A DNA stretch of 64,000 nucleotides from NCBI GenBank assembly GCA_003268905.1, contig QLTU01000005.1, positions 124,001-188,000 on the forward strand. Direction: 5' to 3'. Positions 28,363-38,404 of this stretch are shown one piece after another; the first letter of the stretch is position 1, and every line of letters starts with the position of its first letter. The position numbers were made by a program, and so were the translations under genes. The DNA comes from Acidovorax defluvii. Its GTDB lineage: Bacteria; Pseudomonadota; Gammaproteobacteria; Burkholderiales; Burkholderiaceae_C. The notes below the pieces were generated by a model that was given only the letters and a program-made list of their open reading frames with translations, was not told the origin of the DNA and ran no database searches.

Positions 28363-29748
28363 ATGAAAATCCTTCAGATTACCTACTATTACCCCCCCAT
28401 GGGCGGTGCAGGTGTGCAACGCGCGCTAAAGTTCAGCAAATACCTTCCCCGGCATGGCGTAACTCCAATTGTTCTTGCCTGCGATGACCCGCACTATGTG
28501 CGTGACGAAACACTTTTGGGCGAAGTACCTGAGGGGCTAGAAGTACACCGCATAAAGTTTTCTCCGTGGCTTGCGCGAATCGCAGCACGGCGCCGGATAG
28601 GCAACCCAGGTAGCTCGACCCGAAATTCGATAAAACCTCTCGGCATTGCGACACAGGTTCGCACGGCATTACGCAATGCTGTGCTGCGCAACGCGCGAAC
28701 TTTGCAGATTCCTGACGATGCCGCACCATGGGCACGTCAGGCCCTGCGAAAAGCACGACAGGTAATACACGACCATGCTGCGCGTGGTGAACCCATCCAA
28801 CTGATCATGAGCAGTTCTCCCCCTACTTCAACCCACGTTGTGGGCGAACGTTTGGCACGTGAATTTGGTTTGCCATGGGTGATCGATTTTCGTGATTTGT
28901 GGACAGAAAATCCGACCTACGATTTACCATCATGGCGACGCGCCTGGGATCAGCGTACTGAGCAACGTTGGCTCACGCGAGCCACTGGCGTGGTCACGGT
29001 CACCCCAAGTTGGCGAGAAATGCTGGCATCACGTCTTCCTCCCGAAGCGGCTGTGGCATTCATCCCAAATGGGTACGACGAGGCTGACTTTACCGAGTTG
29101 CCGCAACCCGTGCATGACCCTGAATTTTTTACAATTGTGCATACGGGTACATTCTATGGACCGCGCGATCCCGATGTGCTTCTTGAAGGCATTGCGCGTT
29201 ACCTGACAAATTTACCATCGGAATTTAAGGCTAATACCCGGTCTTTGCGTTTTCGTTTAATAGGTAATATGGGCTCCCGTTTTTTGCACGCGCTCCAAAA
29301 ATTTGAAAACCGCTTTCCCGGTGTAGTACAGACTGTCCCTTATGTGCCGCATGCACAGGCTTTGACAGAGCTTGCTTCCGCAGACGCTCTACTCCTCGTT
29401 GTAGGTGGACAAGGCAACGCTGCACGCGGCTGGTTACCGGGAAAAATATTCGAGTATTTACGAATCGGCAAGCCCGTATTGACTTTAGGCGACCCAGAGG
29501 GTGACGCCGCTGCATTAATACGTCGTCACGCCAATGGTGTGGTTATAAAAAGTGATGATGCTGAGGGTTTAGCGCATGCGCTCGGCGCACTCGTGTCGGG
29601 CCAGTTAGACAATTTTTTAATGAATGACGAACAACGTCAGTCAGCGGATATTTTTGAACGCTTTGAACTCGCACGCCAGTTGGCTGCATTCATTCGTGAA
29701 TGCCAATCTCGTCATTTGCATACCAGTCAGAATAAAAATAATGAGTGA
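28363..29748 (+). CDS. Glycosyltransferase, GT4-like
   Basis: A 461-residue protein starting MKILQITYYYPPMGGAGVQRALKFSKYL, the donor/acceptor loop seen in GT4 enzymes. WVIDFRDLWTENPTYDLP near 170 and FIPNGYDEADF near 230 mark the domain boundary. GKIFEYLRIGKPVLTLGDPEGDAA near 360 is the nucleotide-sugar part, with the E-x-x-x-x-x-G pattern loosened. Codon choice (many TTA, TTT, ATA) is unlike the flanking chromosome. It overlaps the next gene by 8 bases. Sugar donor unknown. Confidence 0.87.
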   Translation: MKILQITYYYPPMGGAGVQRALKFSKYLPRHGVTPIVLACDDPHYVRDETLLGEVPEGLEVHRIKFSPWLARIAARRRIGNPGSSTRNSIKPLGIATQVRTALRNAVLRNARTLQIPDDAAPWARQALRKARQVIHDHAARGEPIQLIMSSSPPTSTHVVGERLAREFGLPWVIDFRDLWTENPTYDLPSWRRAWDQRTEQRWLTRATGVVTVTPSWREMLASRLPPEAAVAFIPNGYDEADFTELPQPVHDPEFFTIVHTGTFYGPRDPDVLLEGIARYLTNLPSEFKANTRSLRFRLIGNMGSRFLHALQKFENRFPGVVQTVPYVPHAQALTELASADALLLVVGGQGNAARGWLPGKIFEYLRIGKPVLTLGDPEGDAAALIRRHANGVVIKSDDAEGLAHALGALVSGQLDNFLMNDEQRQSADIFERFELARQLAAFIRECQSRHLHTSQNKNNE

Positions 29749-30430
29749 AATTGAGCGCATTCAGCGCCGCTACCGTGAACGCGATGCTGACCAAAGACTA
29801 AGTGGCTTTTGGAAGCTATCCAATCCAGTTGCCGTTCATCTGATGCAAGAGCGTGAACGAGCTATTTTGCTTGGCTTGAAGCGAACAGGCCTGCAACTGG
29901 AAGACGCGAGTCTTCTTGATGTCGGCTGTGGTCGAGGCCAGGAATTTGCAAGCTTCATACGCTGGGGTGCACGATCCCAACATATGTTCGGGGTAGATGT
30001 AAGCGAGCACCGAATTAAAGAGGCACGCGCTCTAGGCCTTGCCCAAGTAGAGCTAATTACCGGCACCGCTTTACCCTTCTCTAGCGCAAGCTTCGATCTC
30101 GTCGTTCAGAACGTGGTTTTCAGCTCCATCATTGAGGACGAAACTCGGCGCGCACTTGCATCAGAAATGCTACGCGTGCTGCGACCTGGAGGCTGGCTTT
30201 TATGGTATGACGCCGCGTCTTCTGGCGCGCGCGATAAGCACTTCCGCGACGTGCCTCTGATCGAGGTGGAGGCGTTGTTCCCGGGCCTGCGATGGGACTG
30301 GTGCCGCCTTACCACCCATTTAGGCCTTCTACGCCGGATTCATGCCACATTCGGTGAACGGGGCATGCGCGCCTTTGATCTACTCGGCCTATGCAAAACT
30401 CACCGGCTTGGTTGGGGGCAGATGCGTTGA
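29741..30430 (+). CDS. SAM-dependent methyltransferase (paralogue A)
   Basis: A 229-residue protein starting MSEIERIQRRYRERDADQRL. SAM motif LLDVGCGRGQEFASF near 55; VVQNVVFSSIIEDE and MLRVLRPGGWLLWYD follow. The C-terminus ends CKTHRLGWG. It resembles the methyltransferase at 32498-33193 in layout, in the VFSS(I/L)(I/L)(E/D) motif and in the terminal THRL(G/T)W. The first half is A+T-rich while the next gene is very GC-rich, so the composition boundary falls near its 3' end. It overlaps genes on both sides. Confidence 0.82.
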   Translation: MSEIERIQRRYRERDADQRLSGFWKLSNPVAVHLMQERERAILLGLKRTGLQLEDASLLDVGCGRGQEFASFIRWGARSQHMFGVDVSEHRIKEARALGLAQVELITGTALPFSSASFDLVVQNVVFSSIIEDETRRALASEMLRVLRPGGWLLWYDAASSGARDKHFRDVPLIEVEALFPGLRWDWCRLTTHLGLLRRIHATFGERGMRAFDLLGLCKTHRLGWGQMR

Positions 30431-31479
30431 ACTCTTGGCACATCTGCCTTTTCGGCGACGCCAACAGCCCCCACACCCGTCGCTGGGCGCTGGAGATGCG
30501 CGCACGCGGCTGGCGCGTTTCGCTCGTCACCGCGCGGCCGGAGCCGCTCGACGGCGTGGAGCAGCGCATCCTGCCGCCCATGCGGCGCCAGGCCGACTGG
30601 CTGCTGCGCGTGGCCGACGCCCAGCACCATGTGCGCGAGCTGGCGCCCGACATCGTGCACGCGCACTACCTCACCTCCTACGGCTACCTGGCCGCACGCT
30701 GCAACCGCCACCCGCTGGTGATGACGGCCTGGGGCAGCGACCTGCTCGTCACGCCCCACACCCGCCCCTGGATGCGCTGGCTCACAGGCTGGATCCTGCG
30801 CCGTGCCGACCTCATCACCGGCGACTCGGCCAGCCTGGTCGAAGCCGCACGGCAATATCGGCCGCGCGCCCCGGTGCACGAGATCCACTGGGGCGTGGAC
30901 CGCGCACGCTTCGCCCCCGCGCCCTGGGAGCACAAAGACGGCCTGCACATCGTGAGCCTGCGCGCCTGGGAACCCAACTACCAGATCGCCACGCTGATCG
31001 AGGCCTTCGCGCTGGCACGCCAGCAGCTGCCCGGCGTGCCGCTGCAGCTGCACCTGCTGGGCGGCGGCTCGCTCGAACCCGCGCTGCGCGCCCAAGTGCA
31101 GGCGCTGGGACTGGCGCCCAGCGTGGCATTTCATGGCCGCCTGGACGATGCGGGCATGGCCGCCGTGCTGGCACGCTGCAAGATCTCGGTGACCGTGCCC
31201 GCGAGCGATGCCACCTCGGTGGCCATGCTGGAGAGTATGGCCTGCGGCCTGGCCGTGGTGGCCAGCGATCTACCCGCCAACCGGCAGTGGATCACCCCCG
31301 AACTGCTGGTGCCTGTGCGCGATGCGCAGGCACTGGCCCAGGTGCTGCAACGGCTTGCCAGCGACGACGCACAGGCACGCCAGGCGGGCGAACGCAATGC
31401 CGAACGCATCGCACTGGACGGTGACCGCAAAGCGCAGATGGACCGTATGGACTGGCTGTACCAGGAGCTTCTGCCATGA
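30391..31479 (+). CDS. Glycosyltransferase, GT4 family
   Basis: A 362-residue protein. The N-terminal domain contains FGDANSPHTRRWALEMRARGWRVSL near 20-45 and DIVHAHYLTSYGYLAA near 87. The C-terminal domain has VSLRAWEPNYQI and the E-x7-E type motif ATSVAMLESMACGLAVVASDLPANRQWI near 270-297, typical of GT4. It starts within the previous gene (40-base overlap) and couples to the next by ATGA. The GC-rich codon use is like the rest of the chromosome. Confidence 0.9.
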   Translation: MQNSPAWLGADALNSWHICLFGDANSPHTRRWALEMRARGWRVSLVTARPEPLDGVEQRILPPMRRQADWLLRVADAQHHVRELAPDIVHAHYLTSYGYLAARCNRHPLVMTAWGSDLLVTPHTRPWMRWLTGWILRRADLITGDSASLVEAARQYRPRAPVHEIHWGVDRARFAPAPWEHKDGLHIVSLRAWEPNYQIATLIEAFALARQQLPGVPLQLHLLGGGSLEPALRAQVQALGLAPSVAFHGRLDDAGMAAVLARCKISVTVPASDATSVAMLESMACGLAVVASDLPANRQWITPELLVPVRDAQALAQVLQRLASDDAQARQAGERNAERIALDGDRKAQMDRMDWLYQELLP

Positions 31480-32501
31480 CCGACCCCACCCTCCGCCTGC
31501 TCAGCGTCATCGCCCCTTGCCGCAACGAGGCCGCCTTCATCGACGCCTTCTGCGACTCGGTGCTGCGCCAGCAGTTGCCCGAGGGCTGGCGCACGGAAGT
31601 GCTGATCGCCGATGGTCTAAGCGACGACGGCACGCGCGAGCGCCTGCAGGAGCGCTGCACGCAGGACGCGCGGCTGGTGCTGGTGGACAACCCGGGCCGC
31701 ATCGTCTCCACCGGGCTCAATGCCTGTATCGCGCGCGCCCAGGGCGAAGTGATTGCCCGGCTCGACATCCACACCCAGTTCGCGCCGGACTACCTGGCGC
31801 GCTGCATCGACACGCTCGAACGCAGCGGCGCCGACAACGTGGGTGGCCCCTGGGTCGCGCAGGGCACCGGCCCCATGGGCGCTGCCATCGCGGCGGCCTT
31901 CCAGTGCCGCTGGGTGGTGGGCGGTGCGCGCTCACGCGACCAGGGCTACGAGGGCGCGGTCGACACCGTGTACCTGGGCTGCTGGCGGCGCGAGGCGTTC
32001 GCGCGCTTCGGTCTGTTCGACGAGGCGCTGGTGCGCAACCAGGACGACGAGCACAACCTGCGCCTGCGCTTGGGCGGCGGCCGCATCTGGCAGAGCGGCA
32101 CGATCCGCTCGGTCTACCACCCGCGCGGATCGCTGCGCCACCTCTTCGCCCAGCAACAGCAGTACGGCTACTGGCGGCCCTTCGTGGTGCGCAAGCACGG
32201 GCAGCCGGGCTCGCTGCGCCAGCTGGTGCCCGCGCTGTTCGTTGCCGCGCTTGCGCTCTGCGCACTGCTGCTGCCCTGGACGCCTTGGCCAGCCGCAGCG
32301 CTGCTGGCGCTGTATGGCGCCTATCTGGCGGTGGCGAGCGTGGCGGCAGCACGCGCCGCCGGGTCCTGGAGCCTGCTGCCACGCCTGCCCACCGTGATTG
32401 CGGCCTTCCAGCTGGGCTACGGCTGGGGCACCTGGCAAGGCTTGTGGGACGTGCTGCGCAAGCGACAGCCTGCGCAGCGCTTTGCGAGGATCACGCGATG
32501 A
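31476..32501 (+). CDS. Glycosyltransferase, GT2 family (succinoglycan ExoA-like)
   Basis: A 341-residue protein. The GT-A fold starts LSVIAPCRNEAAFIDAF; the metal or sugar motif is RLDIHTQFAPDYL near 93, and RNQDDEHNLRLRLGGG near 190 is the acceptor/ED region. Two membrane helices (about 255-290) anchor the C-terminus, as in ExoA-type enzymes. It overlaps neighbours at both ends by 4 bases. Confidence 0.88.
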   Translation: MTDPTLRLLSVIAPCRNEAAFIDAFCDSVLRQQLPEGWRTEVLIADGLSDDGTRERLQERCTQDARLVLVDNPGRIVSTGLNACIARAQGEVIARLDIHTQFAPDYLARCIDTLERSGADNVGGPWVAQGTGPMGAAIAAAFQCRWVVGGARSRDQGYEGAVDTVYLGCWRREAFARFGLFDEALVRNQDDEHNLRLRLGGGRIWQSGTIRSVYHPRGSLRHLFAQQQQYGYWRPFVVRKHGQPGSLRQLVPALFVAALALCALLLPWTPWPAAALLALYGAYLAVASVAAARAAGSWSLLPRLPTVIAAFQLGYGWGTWQGLWDVLRKRQPAQRFARITR

Positions 32502-33193
32502 ACACGCCCGAGACCCGCGCCGTGCAGGCACGTTACGCACGGCGCAACAGCGGTGCCGACGCGCAGCGCTACAGCCTGTACGCCAACGCTGCCGCCCTGC
32601 AGGCGCAGCAGGAGCGCCTGCGCGCCATGGCATGCCTGTGGCGCCTGCATGGCTGGGCCAGCCTGGCCGATCGCCCGCTGCTCGAAGTGGGCTGCGGCAG
32701 CGGCGGCAACCTGCTGGATCTGCTGCGCCTGGGCGCCACGCCTACGCAGTTGACCGGCATCGAGTTGCTGCCCGAGCGCGCCGCCGCCGCGCGCGCCCTG
32801 CTGCCAAATGGTGTGCAGCTCATCGAAGGCGACGCCTGCGCGGCACCGGTCGCAGACGCTAGCCAGCAGGCCGTGCTGGCCTTCACTGTCTTCAGCTCGC
32901 TGCTCGACCCCGCCTACCGCCAGCAGTTCGCGCGCACGCTGTGGCGATGGGTGGCGCCGGGTGGCGGTGTGCTGGTCTATGACTTTGTGGTGAACAACCC
33001 GCACAATCCCGATGTGCGCAAAGTCCCGCCCGCCGAGCTGCGCACCTTGTTTCCCGACGCTAGGCTGCACGCGCTGCGGCTCACCCTGGCGCCGCCCCTC
33101 GCACGGCGCCTGCCAGCGGTACTGATCGCCCCCGCCGCGCGGCTGGCGCCCTTTTTACGCACGCACCGCCTGACCTGGGCGGTCAAACCCTAG
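32498..33193 (+). CDS. SAM-dependent methyltransferase (paralogue B)
   Basis: A 231-residue protein starting [24 protein letters not shown] motif [16 protein letters not shown] near 62; [12 protein letters not shown] near 86; [35 protein letters not shown] near 128-162; the tail is [11 protein letters not shown]. It has the same architecture as the protein at 29741-30430 but GC-rich codons, so the two are older paralogues or came from different sources. Longer readings from 31208 are a different frame of the upstream genes. Confidence 0.83.
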   Translation: MNTPETRAVQARYARRNSGADAQRYSLYANAAALQAQQERLRAMACLWRLHGWASLADRPLLEVGCGSGGNLLDLLRLGATPTQLTGIELLPERAAAARALLPNGVQLIEGDACAAPVADASQQAVLAFTVFSSLLDPAYRQQFARTLWRWVAPGGGVLVYDFVVNNPHNPDVRKVPPAELRTLFPDARLHALRLTLAPPLARRLPAVLIAPAARLAPFLRTHRLTWAVKP

Positions 33194-33206
33194 TGAACGC
33201 TGTCCC

Positions 33207-34538
33207 ATGAAAATCACCGTCGTCGGAACCGGATACGTGGGCCTGGTGACGGGCGCCTGCCTCGCGGAGATGGGCAACCACGTGGTCTGCCTGGACCTCG
33301 ACCCAGGGCGCATTGCCACCCTGCTGCGCGGCGAGCTGCCCATCCACGAGCCCGGCCTGCTCGATATCGTGCTGCACAACACCCGCAGCGGGCGGCTGGC
33401 CTTCACCAGGGATGTGGACCATGCCGTCGCCCACGGCCGCGTGCAGTTCATCGCTGTGGGCACGCCTGCGGACGAAGATGGCTCGGCCGACCTGCAGCAT
33501 GTGCTTGCCGCAGCGCGCGCCATTGCCGAACGCATGCAGGAGCCCCGGCTCATCGTCAATAAGAGCACCGTGCCCGTAGGCACGGCGGACCGCGTGCGCG
33601 AGCTTGTTGCGCAGGTGCTGCGGGCGCGCGGCCTGCCGACGCTGGCGTTCTCGGTGGCGTCTAACCCCGAGTTCCTCAAGGAAGGCTCGGCCGTGCAGGA
33701 TTTCATGCGCCCGGACCGCGTGGTCGTGGGCGCAGACGACCCCCAGACAGCACAGACGCTGCACCAGCTCTACGCGCCCTTTATGCGCAACGTCGACCGC
33801 CTGATCGTGATGAACGTGCGCAGCGCCGAATTCACCAAATACGCGGCCAACGCCATGCTGGCCACGCGTATCAGCTTCATGAACGAGCTGGCGCTGCTGG
33901 CCGAAAAACTGGGGGCCGACATCGAGCAGGTGCGCACCGGCATCGGCACCGACCCGCGCATCGGCACGCATTTCCTCTATGCCGGCACGGGCTACGGCGG
34001 CTCGTGTTTTCCCAAGGATGTGCAGGCCCTTGTGCACACGGCCCGCGAGGCAGGGCAAGAGCTGAGCATTCTGCAGGCCGTGCAGGCCGTAAACGAGCGG
34101 CAGAAGCAGGTGCTGGTGGACAAAATCGTGGCGCGCTTCGGGGCTGACCTGCGCGGTCGGCGGTTCGCCCTGTGGGGCCTGGCCTTCAAGCCGGGCACGG
34201 ATGACATGCGCGAGGCACCCAGCCGGACCATCATCGAGCGCTTGCTGGCCCTGGGCGCCGAGGTCGCCACCTATGACCCGGTGGCACTGGCACAAGCACG
34301 CATCGCACTGGGCGAACGTACGGGCCTGCGCCTACTGGACCAAGCCCATGCCGTGCTCGAAGGCGCGGACGCGCTCGTCATCGTGACCGAGTGGAAGGAA
34401 TTCCGAAGCCCCGACTTCGCCTACCTGGCTGCCACACTGCGCCAGCCGGTCATCTTCGATGGCCGCAACCTCTTTGAACCGGCTGATATGCACGCCCTGG
34501 GCTTTGAATACCACGCCATCGGCCGTAGCGCCCCCTGA
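33207..34538 (+). CDS. ugd: UDP-glucose 6-dehydrogenase
   Basis: Oxidises UDP-glucose to UDP-glucuronate, a building block for acidic polysaccharide. The 443 residues include the NAD fold [40 protein letters not shown] near 155, and the catalytic Cys in [16 protein letters not shown] near 262. The C-terminal domain has [18 protein letters not shown]. It supplies the cluster with a sugar donor. Confidence 0.96.
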   Translation: MKITVVGTGYVGLVTGACLAEMGNHVVCLDLDPGRIATLLRGELPIHEPGLLDIVLHNTRSGRLAFTRDVDHAVAHGRVQFIAVGTPADEDGSADLQHVLAAARAIAERMQEPRLIVNKSTVPVGTADRVRELVAQVLRARGLPTLAFSVASNPEFLKEGSAVQDFMRPDRVVVGADDPQTAQTLHQLYAPFMRNVDRLIVMNVRSAEFTKYAANAMLATRISFMNELALLAEKLGADIEQVRTGIGTDPRIGTHFLYAGTGYGGSCFPKDVQALVHTAREAGQELSILQAVQAVNERQKQVLVDKIVARFGADLRGRRFALWGLAFKPGTDDMREAPSRTIIERLLALGAEVATYDPVALAQARIALGERTGLRLLDQAHAVLEGADALVIVTEWKEFRSPDFAYLAATLRQPVIFDGRNLFEPADMHALGFEYHAIGRSAP

Positions 34539-34547
34539 ACCACCACA

Positions 34548-35714
34548 ATGTCCGACACTGCAATTCCTTTCCTCCCCTTTGCCCGCCCCGACATCACCGA
34601 CGCCGAGATTGCCGCCGTCACCGAGGCACTGCGCTCAGGTTGGGTCACCACCGGCCCACAGGCCCGCGAATTCGAGCAGGCCTTCACCGACTACCTTGGC
34701 AGCAATGGCCTGCAGTCCATCGCAGTCAACTCCGCCACGGCCGGCCTGCACCTGGCGCTGGAGGCGCTGGGCATTGGCCCGGGCGACGAGGTGATCGCGC
34801 CCACGCTGACCTTTACCGCCACGGTGGAGGTGGTGCGCTACCTGGGCGCCGACCCCGTGCTGGTAGACGTGGACCCGGTGACGCTGAACATCGACCCCCA
34901 GGCCGTGCGCGCCGCTATCACGCCGCGTACCAAAGCCATCATGCCGGTGCACTACGGCGGGCGGGCCTGCGATATGGGCGCCATCCTGTCCATCGCCCGC
35001 GGCCATGGCCTCAAGGTGGTGGAAGACGCCGCGCACGCCCTGCCCACCACCTGGCAGGGCACGCTGGTCGGGCAGTTAGCGTCCGACGTGACGGTGTTCA
35101 GCTTCTACGCCAACAAGACCATCACCACCGGCGAAGGCGGCATGGCCGTGACGCGCCACCCCGAGTTGGCCGAGCGCATGCGCGTGATGCGCCTGCACGG
35201 CATGAGCCGCGACGCTTTCGACCGCTTCACTTCAAAGACCCCGGCGTGGTACTACGAGGTGGTGGCGCCGGGCTTCAAGTACAACCTGACCGACGTTGCT
35301 GCCGCCATGGGCGTGGTCCAGCTGCAGCGCCTGCCGCAATTCGTGCGGCGCCGTCAGCACCTGGCAGCGCGCTACCAGGCGCAGCTGGCCCCCTTGCCCC
35401 TGGTGCTGCCTGCAGACGCGCCGGCGGGCGATGTGCATGCCTGGCATTTGTACGTTGTGCGGTTGGCGCCGGTCGCGCGCATAGGCAGAGACGAACTCAT
35501 TCAGGCCCTGTCGGAACGTGGCATTGGCACCAGCGTGCACTATGTGCCGCTGCACCGCCACCCTTACTGGCGCGACCGCTACGGACTCACGCCAGAGCAG
35601 TTTCCGCAGGCCGATGCCGCCTACCAGGCCATGCTCAGCCTGCCGCTATTCACCGCCATGAGCGATGCCGACCAGGATCGGGTGATTGCCGCGCTGCACG
35701 AGTTGCTGGGCTGA
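34548..35714 (+). CDS. PLP-dependent sugar-nucleotide aminotransferase (DegT/DnrJ/EryC1)
   Basis: Likely aminates a 4-keto sugar nucleotide. The 388 residues begin [19 protein letters not shown]; the PLP lysine is in [18 protein letters not shown] near 190, and [15 protein letters not shown] gives the PLP-contacting Asp. Together with the WbpM-type dehydratase and the initiating transferase next to it, it fits a UDP-4-amino-4,6-dideoxy-HexNAc (bacillosamine-like) route; no acetyltransferase for the last step is visible. Confidence 0.9.
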   Translation: MSDTAIPFLPFARPDITDAEIAAVTEALRSGWVTTGPQAREFEQAFTDYLGSNGLQSIAVNSATAGLHLALEALGIGPGDEVIAPTLTFTATVEVVRYLGADPVLVDVDPVTLNIDPQAVRAAITPRTKAIMPVHYGGRACDMGAILSIARGHGLKVVEDAAHALPTTWQGTLVGQLASDVTVFSFYANKTITTGEGGMAVTRHPELAERMRVMRLHGMSRDAFDRFTSKTPAWYYEVVAPGFKYNLTDVAAAMGVVQLQRLPQFVRRRQHLAARYQAQLAPLPLVLPADAPAGDVHAWHLYVVRLAPVARIGRDELIQALSERGIGTSVHYVPLHRHPYWRDRYGLTPEQFPQADAAYQAMLSLPLFTAMSDADQDRVIAALHELLG

Positions 35715-35721
35715 ACCTTCC

Positions 35722-36354
35722 ATGTCCAAGCGCCTATTCGACATCGCCTTTGCCGGGTTGGCACTGCTGCTGCTGTGCCCGGTGCTGCTGGCGGTGGCGC
35801 TGTGGGTGAGACTCGATTCGCCAGGCCCGGTGTTCTTCCGGCAGCAGCGTGTGGGGCAAGGTGGACGGCCGTTTAGCATCTACAAATTCCGCACCATGCA
35901 CACCGGTGCCGAGGCGGTGGGCCCGCAAATTACGGTGGGCCAAGACGCCCGCATCACCCGCGCGGGCACTTGGCTGCGCCGCAGCAAGCTGGACGAGCTG
36001 CCGCAGTTCCTCAACGTGCTGCGCGGCGACATGAGCGTGGTCGGCCCGCGCCCCGAGGTGCCACGCTATGTGGCACAGTACCCCGCAGAGATGCGCCAGT
36101 CAGTGCTGTCCGTGCGCCCCGGCATCACCGACCTGGCATCTATTGCGTTCCGCAACGAAAGCGAGCTACTGGCCTGCAGCCCCGACCCCGAACGCACCTA
36201 TGTAGAGCAGATCTTGCCCACAAAGCTGCGCTATGCAACCCAGTACGTGCACACGCATAGCCTTTGGCTGGATCTGCAGATCATTGCGTGGACGGTGCTG
36301 GCCGTGCTGGGCCTGCATTCCGCGCGGCACCAAAACCCTGCCGATAACCCATAA
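35722..36354 (+). CDS. Initiating sugar (phosphoglycosyl) transferase
   Basis: Transfers the first sugar-phosphate to undecaprenyl phosphate on the cytoplasmic face. At 210 residues it is the short PglC/WcaJ-C-terminal type. One re-entrant hydrophobic segment (IAFAGLALLLLCPVLLAVALWV) is followed by SPGPVFFRQQRVGQGGRPFSIYKFRTM and the conserved RRSKLDELPQFLNVLRGDMSVVGPRPE. It closes the polysaccharide cluster. Confidence 0.92.
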   Translation: MSKRLFDIAFAGLALLLLCPVLLAVALWVRLDSPGPVFFRQQRVGQGGRPFSIYKFRTMHTGAEAVGPQITVGQDARITRAGTWLRRSKLDELPQFLNVLRGDMSVVGPRPEVPRYVAQYPAEMRQSVLSVRPGITDLASIAFRNESELLACSPDPERTYVEQILPTKLRYATQYVHTHSLWLDLQIIAWTVLAVLGLHSARHQNPADNP

Positions 36355-36411
36355 AATCCACGGTTTGGCTGCCACCAGCCCCACATTCCACGTCCCGTAG
36401 CCACGGCACCT

Positions 36412-37956
36412 ATGTCAGAACAAAACCACGCCCCCGCCCCTCACGACGAAAACCAGCTCATGGCCGAGCGCCGCGACAAGCTGCGCGCACTGCGCGAGGC
36501 ACATGCCCAGGGCGCGGGCGTCACGTTCCCCAACGATTTCAAACCGGCGCACCACGCTGCCACGTTGCAGGACCAGCACGCCAGCAAGGACGCACAGTCG
36601 CTTGAAACCCACGCTGTTCATGTGAGCGTGGCGGGGCGCATGATGCTCAAGCGGGTGATGGGCAAGGCCAGTTTTGCCACCGTGCAGGATGGTTCGCTGG
36701 GCGAAACCGGGGGGCGCATCCAGCTCTACATCACGCGTGACGCGCTGGGTGAAGACCTTTATGCGGCCTTCAAGCACTGGGATCTGGGCGACATCATCGG
36801 TGCCGAGGGCACGTTGATGAAGACCAAGACCGGCGAGCTGTCGGTCAAGGTGACCACCCTGCGGCTGCTGACCAAAAGTCTGCGCCCCATGCCCGACAAG
36901 TTTCATGGCGTGGCCGACCAGGAGGTCAAGTACCGCCAGCGGTACATCGACCTGATGACCGATGAGGCTGCACGAAAGCGCTTCGTGGCGCGTAGCCGGG
37001 CTGTCAGTGGCATCCGCGATTTCATGGTGCAGCACGGCTTTCTGGAGGTCGAGACGCCCATGCTGCACCCCATTCCGGGCGGCGCCAACGCGAAGCCGTT
37101 TGTCACGCACCACAACGCGCTCGAACAAGAGATGTACCTGCGCATCGCGCCGGAGCTGTTCCTCAAGCGCCTGCTGGTGGGTGGTTTCGAGCGGGTGTTC
37201 GAGATCAACCGCAACTTCCGCAACGAAGGCATCTCGGTGCGCCACAACCCCGAGTTCACGATGATGGAGTTCTATGCGGCCTACTGGAACTACCAGGACC
37301 TCATGGGCTTTACCGAGCAACTCGTGCGCGATGCTGCGCTCAAGGCCGCCGGCACGCTGCAACTGTCGTACCAGGGCCGCGAGGTGGACCTGAGCCAGCC
37401 ATTTGCCCGCCTGACCATTCGCGAAGCCATCTTTCAGCATACCGAAGCCGGTGCGCATGTGGACGATGCGGCATGGCTCACCAGCGCCCTCAAGAAGCTG
37501 GGCATGTCGGAACAAAAGAACCAGCTTTCGGGGCGCACCCTGGCCAGCCTGCAGGTGCTGTATTTCGAAGAGACGGTGGAAGACAAGCTGTGGCAACCCA
37601 CCTTCATCATGGAGCACCCCACCGAGATCTCGCCGCTGGCCCGCGCCAACGACGCGCGCCCCGAAGTCACCGAGCGCTTTGAGCTCTACATCACCGGCCG
37701 CGAATTCGGCAACGGTTTCAGTGAGCTGAACGACGCCGAAGACCAGGCCGCGCGCTTTCATGCCCAGGTGGCCGCCAAGGACAGTGGCGACGACGAGGCC
37801 ATGTATTACGACCACGACTTTGTGCGCGCACTCGAATATGGCATGCCTCCCGCCGGCGGCTGCGGCATCGGCATTGACCGCCTGATGATGCTGCTGACCG
37901 ACAGCCCCAGCATCCGCGACGTGATCCTGTTCCCGGCCCTGCGGCGCGAGTCTTGA
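36412..37956 (+). CDS. lysS: Lysyl-tRNA synthetase (class II)
   Basis: Charges tRNA-Lys. The 514 residues have the OB-fold anticodon domain (about 65-170) and class II motifs: motif 1 [21 protein letters not shown] near 217, motif 2 [26 protein letters not shown] near 265-290, motif 3 [16 protein letters not shown] near 485. Slightly extended N-terminus. Separate from the polysaccharide genes by 57 bases without visible signals. Confidence 0.98.
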   Translation: MSEQNHAPAPHDENQLMAERRDKLRALREAHAQGAGVTFPNDFKPAHHAATLQDQHASKDAQSLETHAVHVSVAGRMMLKRVMGKASFATVQDGSLGETGGRIQLYITRDALGEDLYAAFKHWDLGDIIGAEGTLMKTKTGELSVKVTTLRLLTKSLRPMPDKFHGVADQEVKYRQRYIDLMTDEAARKRFVARSRAVSGIRDFMVQHGFLEVETPMLHPIPGGANAKPFVTHHNALEQEMYLRIAPELFLKRLLVGGFERVFEINRNFRNEGISVRHNPEFTMMEFYAAYWNYQDLMGFTEQLVRDAALKAAGTLQLSYQGREVDLSQPFARLTIREAIFQHTEAGAHVDDAAWLTSALKKLGMSEQKNQLSGRTLASLQVLYFEETVEDKLWQPTFIMEHPTEISPLARANDARPEVTERFELYITGREFGNGFSELNDAEDQAARFHAQVAAKDSGDDEAMYYDHDFVRALEYGMPPAGGCGIGIDRLMMLLTDSPSIRDVILFPALRRES

Positions 37957-38067
37957 CCGCCTGGTGCCGTTCAGGCGTGGGCGCCCGCCCGCATCCCGGC
38001 AGATGAAGGCAGGCGACCCCGCGGTGCAAAAAAGCCCACCAGACAATGTGGGCCACAAGGAAACACC
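37957..38067. other. Intergenic, no feature seen
   Basis: 111 bases between lysS and the GGDEF remnant. No terminator, promoter or repeat is convincing here. Confidence 0.5.
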
Positions 38068-38367
38068 GTGACAGCCCCCACGCCCCTGCCGCACCCTTCG
38101 CCCGCGGCCCCACCCATCGGGGCCGCATTGGCGGACCACCCGTTTTCCGTGCTGATCGTGGGAGACGTGGGCTCGGTGCGTGCTGCGCTGTGCGTCGCAC
38201 CCACGCTGCACGGCGGCATCAGGACCTGCGTGCCCGATGACAGCACCAACGCAGAGAGCGTGGTCATGCGGGCCGACCAAGTGCTTCATGCCGCCAAGGT
38301 GCAAGGCCGCAACCGCTGCTTCAGTTTTAAGATGCCGATGGACACGGTGGAGCAGTTGAACGGCTGA
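38068..38367 (+). pseudogene. Truncated GGDEF-domain remnant
   Basis: A 99-residue frame with GTG start and ribosome-like AAGGAA upstream. Its last 45 residues, ending ADQVLHAAKVQGRNRCFSF, match the end of diguanylate cyclase domains (RADQALYxAKxxGRN). The GGDEF signature and all the N-terminal part are absent, so it cannot make cyclic-di-GMP. The N-terminal half is Pro/Ala-rich and unrelated. It may be a decayed cyclase gene or, less likely, a small protein reusing the fragment. Confidence 0.65.
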
Positions 38368-38404
38368 CTGCCGCTGTGCCGCCTTTTTTGACACCATAGT
38401 CCCC

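Noticed and set aside
31208-33193. 661-codon frame spanning three genes
   Set aside because: Only its last 231 codons are real (methyltransferase from 32498). The first part is an alternative frame of the GT4 and GT2 genes.
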